In this document: positions 50,156-55,889 of the stretch, one piece after another | How the letters are laid out: every line of letters begins with the position of its first letter | Position numbering within the stretch: the stretch's first letter is position 1 | Source: an uncultured Clostridia bacterium | GTDB lineage: Bacteria; Bacillota; Clostridia; TANB77; CAG-508 | Direction of reading: 5' to 3' | DNA: 55,889 nucleotides | Assembly: GCA_934149275.1 (NCBI GenBank) | Contig: CAKPEG010000009.1 | Span: forward strand, 1 to 55,889 | Program-made: the position numbers and the translations under genes | Notes under the pieces: model-generated | The model's input: the letters and a program-made list of their open reading frames with translations, nothing else | Told to the model about the DNA's origin: nothing | Database searches by the model: none

Positions 50156-50671
50156 ATGAATTTTAAATACGAAAGAAAACCGTTAAATGAAGAAAAGATT
50201 AATTGGATTCAAAATGAAGCTAAAGCTGGAGATGTTTTTGAAGGTACAGTAAAAAACATAAAGCCATTTGGAGCATTTGTTGAAATGAACAATGGAGTAG
50301 TTGGACTTTTGCATATAGAAGATATTTCAGTATCAAGAATAAAATCTCCAGAAGAAAGATTTTCAGTTGGACAAAATATAAAAGTTATGATAAAATCAGT
50401 TGACAAAGACTTAAACAGAGTAGAATTAACTCATAAAGAGCTTTTAGGAACTTGGGAAGAAAACGTTACAGATTACCAAGAAGGAGAAAAAGTTCAAGGA
50501 ACAGTTAAGGAAGTAGAAAAACAAAAAAATGGAATCTTTATTGAACTAAAGCCAAATTTAGTTGGACTTGCAGAATATAAAGATGGATATGAATATGGAC
50601 AAAAAGTTGATGTATACATTAAAAGAATAGTTAAAGACAAGAAGAAAATAAAACTATTAATTGTTTCATAG
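50156..50671 (+). CDS. Two-S1-domain RNA-binding protein
   Basis: A 171-aa protein with two S1 domains. The first is complete: GDVFEGTVKNIKPFGAFVEMNNGVVGLLHIEDIS with SVGQNIKVMIKSVD. The second, about residues 105-170, is EGEKVQGTVKEVEKQKNGIFIELKPNLVGLAEY with GQKVDVYIKRI. It resembles the small S1-like (YugI/RpsA-fragment) proteins of Clostridia that associate with ribosomes or mRNA. AAGAGG precedes the ATG. It ends the run of closely spaced genes that began at 45997. Confidence 0.85.
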   Translation: MNFKYERKPLNEEKINWIQNEAKAGDVFEGTVKNIKPFGAFVEMNNGVVGLLHIEDISVSRIKSPEERFSVGQNIKVMIKSVDKDLNRVELTHKELLGTWEENVTDYQEGEKVQGTVKEVEKQKNGIFIELKPNLVGLAEYKDGYEYGQKVDVYIKRIVKDKKKIKLLIVS

Positions 50672-50742
50672 GGAATCTTACTAAAGATTTTCGAACAAAA
50701 GAAAACGTCTAAAATAATAATTTAATTGGAGGTATTAGTACA

Positions 50743-51675
50743 ATGGTAGAAGATGAAAAAATCAAAACAACTGTCTCTCCTTTCGCAATGAAAGAAGGAG
50801 AAATCAAAACATTTGATGGAAAGGATGGATATGTTTCAATAAACCAAATTATTCATAGAATTAATTTAGGACATATCACAGAAATTCACTTTAAAATATT
50901 AGAATTAGTAAATGAATTTGAGTTTATGACATCAAGACAAATATATCAAATTTTAGTTCATAGAAATATTGATATAAAATCACAAGACAAATTAAATAAC
51001 AAACTAGAACAATTAATAAAAACAAAAATATTAACAAGATATTATTTTTCAAGCGAAGATGGTAAATGCATATACAGAGTATATTGCTTAGAAAAAATGG
51101 GTAAATACTTATTGAACTCAAGAAATATTGAATGTAAATGGCAACCAACAGACAACACAAAACCAGTATCAATGATAAAGAAAAGATTAGCAGGAAACCA
51201 AATTATAATTGCATACATGAGAAAAGTACAAGCATTTGATTCTTATGTTGTAAAACCTGCTATAACAGCTAAACAAAGCGGAAAAATAATAAAAGCAAAT
51301 GCAGGAGTTAGATTAACAAAAAGAGGAGTTTCAATAGACTTCATATATGAAGCTGTTAGAAGAGAAGAAGATTGGGAAACAAAATTCGAAGAAAGAATGA
51401 GATTATACAAAGAATTCTATGAGAACTTTGTTCAATTCGATTCTGGATATGAAAGAGCACCTCAACTTATATTAGTTGCAGAGGATGAAAAACATATGGT
51501 AGAAATCTTCAAAATAATAATAACAAAGGGACTACAAATAAATAACATGAGAATCTATTTCACACAAGATTTAAGTCAAAATGCTACAAAATTAGACAAA
51601 TCACTTATAGAATTCGGAATAGACGAAAACGGAAAATACAGAATGAATACTGTTGAAGTAAAATTATTAGGATAA
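50743..51675 (+). CDS. Winged-helix protein, replication-relaxation-like
   Basis: A 310-aa soluble protein. Residues about 45-125 form a winged helix (ILELVNEFEFMTSRQIYQIL, LNNKLEQLIKTKILTRYYF, YRVYCLEKMGKYLL), followed by a mixed domain with GVSIDFIYEAVRREEDWETKFEERMRLYKEFYENF-type helices and RAPQLILVAEDEKHMVEIFKII. This order, a wHTH reading 'fltsrQi...L..L...gil', resembles the replication-relaxation family of mobile elements, but no plasmid or element surrounds it. The assignment is tentative. TTGGAGG precedes the ATG. Confidence 0.55.
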   Translation: MVEDEKIKTTVSPFAMKEGEIKTFDGKDGYVSINQIIHRINLGHITEIHFKILELVNEFEFMTSRQIYQILVHRNIDIKSQDKLNNKLEQLIKTKILTRYYFSSEDGKCIYRVYCLEKMGKYLLNSRNIECKWQPTDNTKPVSMIKKRLAGNQIIIAYMRKVQAFDSYVVKPAITAKQSGKIIKANAGVRLTKRGVSIDFIYEAVRREEDWETKFEERMRLYKEFYENFVQFDSGYERAPQLILVAEDEKHMVEIFKIIITKGLQINNMRIYFTQDLSQNATKLDKSLIEFGIDENGKYRMNTVEVKLLG

Positions 51676-51700
51676 TACAGTTATAAAAACACCAAAAAGC

Positions 51701-51845
51701 AATATAAATATTTTTGAAACATCTTGCTGTCGCAATCTTTTTTGAGCATCCGCTCTTTCTTTAGTAAAGATTGCTTCAATCGCAGTCACGAAGTCTTGCT
51801 TCGTTCCTTTGGTCGCTGCGCAATGATTTCAAAAATATTTATATT
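51701..51845. repeat. Nested-stem element with a 19-bp perfect outer stem
   Basis: Outer arms 51701-51719 and 51827-51845 are exact complements. Inside lie stem 1 (GCAATCTTT 51732-51740 with AAAGATTGC 51766-51774, enclosing GAGC/GCTC) and stem 2 (CGCAG 51781-51785 with CTGCG 51816-51820, enclosing CGAAG/CTTCG). The centre is clearly more GC-rich than the flanks. A T-run follows, so it can terminate the gene at 50743, but the build is more elaborate than a terminator. Confidence 0.75.
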
Positions 51846-51850
51846 TTTTT

Positions 51851-52010
51851 TTAGTATTTATATAGGCTGTTAAAATGAAAAAATTATATTGCTTTTAGCA
51901 TTTGCATAAATTGTTAAAATGAAAAATATTTATATTGCTTTTAGTATTTATATAAGCTATTGAAATGAAAATATTTATATTACTTTTGCATTTATATAGA
52001 TTGCTAAAAA
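51851..52010. repeat. Degenerate tandem repeat, ~45-bp unit, 3.5 copies
   Basis: Units start at 51851, 51895, 51941 and (partial) 51986, each reading TTAGYATTTRYATA-like, then TTRAAATGAAAA and TTATATTGCTT. They fill the space between the nested-stem element and feoA. No gene is present in 51676-52045. Confidence 0.65.
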
Positions 52011-52045
52011 AGTCATATACGAAAAACGTCAACATATAATTAACC

Positions 52046-52276
52046 ATGACAACCTTAAATAATTTAAAAGAAAATCAAATATGTAAAGTAAAATCAGTAA
52101 ACGTGATTGGCGAGTTAAAGTATCGATTATTAGATATGGGAATTGTTCCAAACACAAAAATAAAGCTAACTAAAAAAGCACCACTTGGTGATCCACTTCA
52201 AATAGAAGTAAGAGGATATAGCTTAAGCATAAGAAAAGAAATTGCAAGCACGATAGAAGTCGAGGTGATTTTATGA
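52046..52276 (+). CDS. feoA: Ferrous iron transport protein FeoA
   Basis: Small SH3-fold cytoplasmic partner of FeoB; 76 aa. The typical pattern is present: GxKxRLxDMGIVPNTKIKLTKKAPLGDPLQIEVRGYSLSIRKEIAS, here GELKYRLLDMGIVPNTKIKL onward. No clear ribosome-binding site precedes ATG 52046, unusual for this genome. Its TGA overlaps the feoB ATG (ATGA). No Fur box was identified by eye. Confidence 0.93.
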   Translation: MTTLNNLKENQICKVKSVNVIGELKYRLLDMGIVPNTKIKLTKKAPLGDPLQIEVRGYSLSIRKEIASTIEVEVIL

Positions 52277-54042
52277 TATTAGCTTTAGTTGGAAATCAAA
52301 ATTGCGGTAAGACAACCATATTCAATAAAATAACCAATTTAAAACAACATGTTGGGAACTTTCCAGGAGTAACTGTAGAACATGTAGTTGGCACAGTGCC
52401 AAATTATAAGAACTGTAAAATAGTTGATTTACCAGGATTATATTCATTAAATACATATACATCTGAAGAAAAAGTAACAAGAGATTTTTTATATAAAGTT
52501 AAACCAGACGTAATAATTAATGTAGTTGATGCAACAAACTTACAAAGAAATTTATACTTAACAATGCAATTAAAAGAAATTGGAATACCAATGATTATAG
52601 CACTTAACATGTTAGATGAAGTTGAGAAGAACAAAGGAAAAATAAATACTCAAGAATTATCAAGAATACTGCAACTACCAATTGTTAAATTAAGCACAGT
52701 TACAAAAGAAGAAACTGAACAATTAATATATGAAGCAATTCAAAATAAAAGAATTTATAATATTAACACTCCAAATTTAAAACAGCAAAATAAAATAAAT
52801 GAGAAATATAGCCAAATAGAAAACATATGTAACAACGTAGTAAAAATGCCAAGAAATATATCTAAAAACAACTCATATAAAATAGATAAAATTTTAACAA
52901 ATAAATTTTTAGGATTACCAATATTCTTTTTTATAATGTACATTATTTTCAATTTAACGTTTAATATTATTGGAAACTATTTTACAGAATTATTAAATCA
53001 GGGAATTGAAGTCGTTTCAAATATAATCATCTACTATTTTGAAACACATGAATATAATTTGATAATTGAAAGCTTAATTATCGATGGAATATTAAATGGA
53101 ATAGGAAGTGTTATTAGCTTTTTACCGATAATTGTAACATTATATTTCTTTTTATCAATCTTAGAAGATAGCGGATATATGACTAGAATTGCTTTTATAA
53201 TGGATAAGCCACTTAGCAAAATAGGACTTTCAGGAAAGAGCATAGTACCAATTTTACTAGGGTTCGGATGCTCGGTACCGGCAATACTTTCAATTAGAAC
53301 AATACAATCTGAAAAAGAAAGAGATTTAAGTTTAATATTAGTTCCGTTCATAAGCTGTTCAGCCAAAATACCAATATATGCGATTTTTGTATCAATATTT
53401 TTTAAAGATAATCCAGCAATGGCAATGACTTTAATATATGCTGTCGGAATAATAATTGGAATAACAGTAACAGCATTAGTAGGCAGAAAAAGAAAAAATG
53501 ATGAAGGAACATTTATAATGGAATTGCCTAATTATAGAATACCTTCATTAAAAAATACATGGCATCTTATGTGGAATAAAACAAAAGAATTTCTAATAAA
53601 ATCATTTTCAGTAATATTTATTGCTTCATTAATAATATGGTTTTTGAAAAGCTTTAACCAAGAATTGCTTTTTGTGCCTGAAAATGAAAGTATGCTAGCA
53701 ATGATTGGACAAAAGATTTCATTTATATTCAAGCCACTTGGATTTTCGGATTGGAAAATTGCAACATCAATTATAGTTGGTATTTCTGCTAAAGAAGCAA
53801 TACTAAGCACATTAAGCGTCCTTACAAATGCAAGTTCAAATATGTTATCAATTATAATAGGGAATATGTTTACTAGAAGCTCAGCTATAAGCTTTTTAGC
53901 TTTCATATTATTGTATACTCCTTGCATAGCTACAATAGGAATAATAAAAAAAGAATTTGGAATAAAAAAAGCAATAAAAATTGTGTTTAATCAATTTTTC
54001 ATTGCCTATATAATTTCTTTTTTAATTTATAAAATAGTATAA
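52273..54042 (+). CDS. feoB: Ferrous iron transporter FeoB
   Basis: Membrane Fe2+ transporter with an N-terminal G domain; 589 aa, at the short end of the family because the C-terminal tail is brief. G1 is GNQNCGKTT, G3 DLPGLYSL and G4 NMLDE, followed by a helical spacer (about 165-210). The membrane part has the two Gate motifs GFGCSVPAILSIRT and SCSAKIPIYAIFV and ends in the second half with ISAKEAILSTLSVL and TPCIATIG. All functional motifs are present. It is translationally coupled to feoA and would supply iron for the hydrogenase and other clusters. Confidence 0.96.
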   Translation: MILALVGNQNCGKTTIFNKITNLKQHVGNFPGVTVEHVVGTVPNYKNCKIVDLPGLYSLNTYTSEEKVTRDFLYKVKPDVIINVVDATNLQRNLYLTMQLKEIGIPMIIALNMLDEVEKNKGKINTQELSRILQLPIVKLSTVTKEETEQLIYEAIQNKRIYNINTPNLKQQNKINEKYSQIENICNNVVKMPRNISKNNSYKIDKILTNKFLGLPIFFFIMYIIFNLTFNIIGNYFTELLNQGIEVVSNIIIYYFETHEYNLIIESLIIDGILNGIGSVISFLPIIVTLYFFLSILEDSGYMTRIAFIMDKPLSKIGLSGKSIVPILLGFGCSVPAILSIRTIQSEKERDLSLILVPFISCSAKIPIYAIFVSIFFKDNPAMAMTLIYAVGIIIGITVTALVGRKRKNDEGTFIMELPNYRIPSLKNTWHLMWNKTKEFLIKSFSVIFIASLIIWFLKSFNQELLFVPENESMLAMIGQKISFIFKPLGFSDWKIATSIIVGISAKEAILSTLSVLTNASSNMLSIIIGNMFTRSSAISFLAFILLYTPCIATIGIIKKEFGIKKAIKIVFNQFFIAYIISFLIYKIV

Positions 54043-54072
54043 AAAAGTGAACATTATTTTTTAGTCAATTTT

Positions 54073-54180
54073 TATATACAAGAAAAATTATAAAAGCTTC
54101 CTTGTATATAAAAATAGCAATACTCATAAAATTGTAAATTTCATATGCAAACCAAATCATAGAATTAAAAATATAATAAA
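54073..54180 (+). repeat. Decayed copy of the ~145-bp repeat (copy F)
   Basis: TATATACAAGAAAAATT...CTTCCTTGTATATAAAAATAGCAATAC reproduces hairpin 1 with compensating changes (CAAG/CTTG replacing TAAT-type pairs). The later parts are eroded and the third hairpin is not recognisable. Confidence 0.5.
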
Positions 54181-54188
54181 TTTACACA

Positions 54189-54440
54189 TTACATTTTATT
54201 TTTAATTTCTTTTAATGCTTTTGCAAGTTGATCTGGACATGAAGTTCCACGCATTCCACATTGAATTCCATCTAATCTAGCAATAACATCATTAATGTTT
54301 TGTCCTTCTACTAAAGCAGAAACAGCTAAAGTATTTCCTGGACATCCACCAACAATTTTAACTGACTTTATAATTTCTCCATCCATAACTATAATAAATT
54401 CACTAGAACACACTCCAGAAGGTCTATATCTATATTCCAA
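54189..54440 (-). CDS. TSCPD-domain protein (TIGR03905-like)
   Basis: An 83-aa protein starting with TTG at 54440 on the minus strand, five bases after AAAGGAGTGA; the longer frame to 54500 covers that site. The sequence has the hallmark C-terminal TSCPDQLAKALKE motif, the conserved PSGVCSSEFIIVMDG start and the GGCPGNTLAVSALVEG segment. Conserved cysteines suggest metal binding. The same domain is found at the C-terminus of class II ribonucleotide reductases and of this small stand-alone family, whose function is unknown. Confidence 0.88.
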   Translation of the reverse strand: MEYRYRPSGVCSSEFIIVMDGEIIKSVKIVGGCPGNTLAVSALVEGQNINDVIARLDGIQCGMRGTSCPDQLAKALKEIKNKM

Positions 54441-54621
54441 AAAAATCACTCCTTTCAATTTTGCTAAAAAGATTATAACAAAAAATGACATAATATACAA
54501 TTATTTTTAGAAATATAAAAAATAATATACATGATTTCACATAAATTTCATAAATAAGAAATATAATAATCAAAGATTAGTAAAGAATACATAAAAAGTA
54601 TTCGGAAAGAAAGGGGTAACT

Positions 54622-55173
54622 ATGGAAATAGGAAAAGTTTTAAAAAAGACTGGATACACTTCAATAATAACTTCAATAGTATTAGGTGTTCTAGGATTGG
54701 TTATGTTTCTATATGCAGAAGCAACATTAAAAATAATAGCATGTGTATTAGGAGCAATATTAATTATAACAGGAATTGTTAAAATAGTAGGGTATTTTAC
54801 TGAAAAGGGAAGTTATGATTTATTCAATTATCAATTAGTGTATGGAATTATAAGTATATTATTTGGCTTAGTAATGATTACACATACAGAAACATTAGGA
54901 AACTTTTTAGGAATAGTACTTGGTATTTGGATAATATATAGTAGTTTAATGAGATTTGGCTTATCTTTGAAATTAAAGGCATTTGAATCTAGTTCATGGA
55001 TACCAATGTTAATAATTGCTATATTAATGATGATATGTGGAATTTATATTATATTTACACCAGATATAATAATTGCAACATTAGGACTAATAATATTAGT
55101 ATACTCAATTATGGATATAATTGAAGGTTTTGCATTTATTATAAATGTAAATAAATTAGAAAAATTAAATTAA
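54622..55173 (+). CDS. DUF308/HdeD-like membrane protein
   Basis: A 183-aa protein with six predicted membrane helices in three hairpins (IITSIVLGVLGLVMFLYAE, IIACVLGAILIITGIVKIVGY, LVYGIISILFGLVMI, FLGIVLGIWIIYSSLMR, MLIIAILMMICGIYIIF, ATLGLIILVYSIMDII). This repeated 'helix-G-helix' layout with G-I-x-x-I is the DUF308/HdeD pattern. HdeD is linked to acid resistance in enterics, but the role in Clostridia is unknown. AAAGGGGTAAC precedes the ATG. A terminator follows. Confidence 0.85.
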   Translation: MEIGKVLKKTGYTSIITSIVLGVLGLVMFLYAEATLKIIACVLGAILIITGIVKIVGYFTEKGSYDLFNYQLVYGIISILFGLVMITHTETLGNFLGIVLGIWIIYSSLMRFGLSLKLKAFESSSWIPMLIIAILMMICGIYIIFTPDIIIATLGLIILVYSIMDIIEGFAFIINVNKLEKLN

Positions 55174-55177
55174 AATA

Positions 55178-55214
55178 TAAAGCTATTAGTTAAATATATT
55201 TGCTAATAGCTTTA
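55178..55214 (+). terminator. Terminator of the DUF308 gene
   Basis: TAAAGCTATTAG and CTAATAGCTTTA perfect arms, five bases after the stop, followed by CTTTT. Confidence 0.85.
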
Positions 55215-55365
55215 CTTTTACAATTATTTAATATAATATTAATGTACATTAAAGAAAAATATTCAAATTTGTAAAAATTTAATATTAATTTAATGAAAAT
55301 AAAATAATATATTATCAATCTAACAAGGAGGGGGGATAGAATAGATAAAAGAAAGGAATGATTAT

Positions 55366-55889
55366 ATGAAAAAAGAAAGTGAAAGAGAAGCAGACCTGAT
55401 AGAGGCTGCAAGTTTAATGAGGATAGAACAAAAAGTAGATAAAAAGGCAAATGAATTTGAAAAAATTATGCTAATATATAAATCTGCACTAAAAGTACTT
55501 AGAACAAAATTTGATATTCTTAATGAAGAATTCAATAATTTTTGTGAATACAATCCAATTGATCACATAACAGAAAGGGTGAAATCACCAGATAGTATTA
55601 TAGAAAAAATGCAGAGAAAAGAACTAGAACTTAATTATAAGAATTTAATAGAACAAGTAAATGATATAGCAGGAATGAGAATTGTATGCTCATTCAAAGA
55701 TGATGTGTTCAAGTTAGTAAAAATAATTGAGAATTTTCAAGAAATAGAAATATTAGAAAGAAAAGATTATATTACTAATCCAAAACCAAGTGGATATTCA
55801 AGTTATCATATGATTGTAAATGTTCCAGTAACATTTAAGGATAAAACAATATATGTAAAAGTTGAAATTCAAATAAGAACAGTTGCAAT
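55366..55889 (+). CDS. RelQ-like small alarmone synthetase (3' end outside window)
   Basis: Open from ATG 55366 (GAAAGGAATG upstream) to the end of the window, 174 codons, so the C-terminus is missing. The N-terminal part is helical (RIEQKVDKKANEFEKIMLIYKSAL), and the RelA/SpoT synthetase core follows: RVKSPDSIIEKMQRKE, NDIAGMRIVCSFKDDVFKLV, ERKDYITNPKPSGYSSYHMIV and KVEIQIRTVA. These fit a stand-alone (p)ppGpp synthetase (YjbM/RelQ, GTP pyrophosphokinase). No HD hydrolase domain precedes it, so the small-synthetase class is favoured. A GGAGGGGGG run at 55326-55334 lies too far upstream to be its ribosome-binding site. Confidence 0.88.
   Translation, partial: MKKESEREADLIEAASLMRIEQKVDKKANEFEKIMLIYKSALKVLRTKFDILNEEFNNFCEYNPIDHITERVKSPDSIIEKMQRKELELNYKNLIEQVNDIAGMRIVCSFKDDVFKLVKIIENFQEIEILERKDYITNPKPSGYSSYHMIVNVPVTFKDKTIYVKVEIQIRTVA

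Noticed and set aside
50743..51675. Evidence for a plasmid or integrative element from the replication-relaxation-like gene
   Set aside because: No relaxase, integrase, replication gene or attachment repeats lie nearby, and composition is native.
51851..52010. Short CRISPR array
   Set aside because: Units are contiguous and similar throughout with no unique spacers, and no cas gene is in the window.

Overview
The window is AT-rich (roughly 30% G+C by eye), densely coded, and reads as chromosome of an anaerobic, endospore-forming member of the Clostridia, probably a gut lineage. The lineage call rests on spoIVB, spoVG with a textbook sigma-H promoter, an alpha/beta-type SASP, the era-yqzL-recO order, a T-box ahead of pheST, a trimeric HydABC-type [FeFe] hydrogenase, and codon use dominated by AGA, GGA, ATA and CAA. 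No phage, conjugative element, insertion sequence or CRISPR array is visible.

Layout. 1-5470: RNA and recombination housekeeping (partial gene, ybeY, a DUF3048 protein, era, a 32-aa YqzL-like gene, recO), two small membrane proteins on the minus strand, and hpf behind a consensus promoter. 5765-9926: hydC-hydB-hydA. 10085-11135: a gene of foreign-looking composition bounded by a GC-rich terminator and a perfect inverted repeat, then a SASP gene. 11313-12188: a HAD phosphatase. 12343-25154: an eleven-gene Tad/type IV filament-like locus. It has a CpaB-like SAF protein, two ParA/CpaE-like proteins with degenerate P-loops, a CpaF-like ATPase (frameshifted in its Walker A), a fused TadB/TadC-like membrane platform, and six small plus one large protein with a single N-terminal hydrophobic helix. 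25377-30687: spoIVB, murC, spoVG, a second foreign-looking gene, tRNA-Leu(UAA) and trmL. 30767-35003: tmRNA and a run of membrane-anchored or coiled-coil proteins of unknown role. 35011-40639: T-box, pheS, pheT and, convergent, asnS. 40794-43781: ruvA, rarA, two half-size TSUP transporters and a 46-aa protein. 44038-50671: a Cys-rich protein, a double-OB SSB-like protein, an EEP-family protein, a large membrane protein, two pseudouridine synthases (the second frameshifted) and an S1 protein. 50743-55889: a winged-helix protein, a structured intergenic element, feoAB, a TSCPD protein, a DUF308 protein and the start of a RelQ-like alarmone synthetase.

The most notable unexplained material is (i) the Tad-like locus, whose filament candidates start directly with a pilin-like hydrophobic helix and which carries no recognisable prepilin peptidase; (ii) a dispersed ~145-bp three-hairpin intergenic repeat (five clear copies plus remnants), one copy lying between the pheS T-box terminator and the pheS ribosome-binding site; (iii) a second hairpin family with a conserved CCGGAAGCGTAC/GTACGTTGAGGA core and changing outer stems (three copies); and (iv) a nested-stem element followed by degenerate tandem repeats upstream of feoA. 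Two genes carry one-base frameshifts caused by an extra C just before GG, which look like sequencing or assembly errors.
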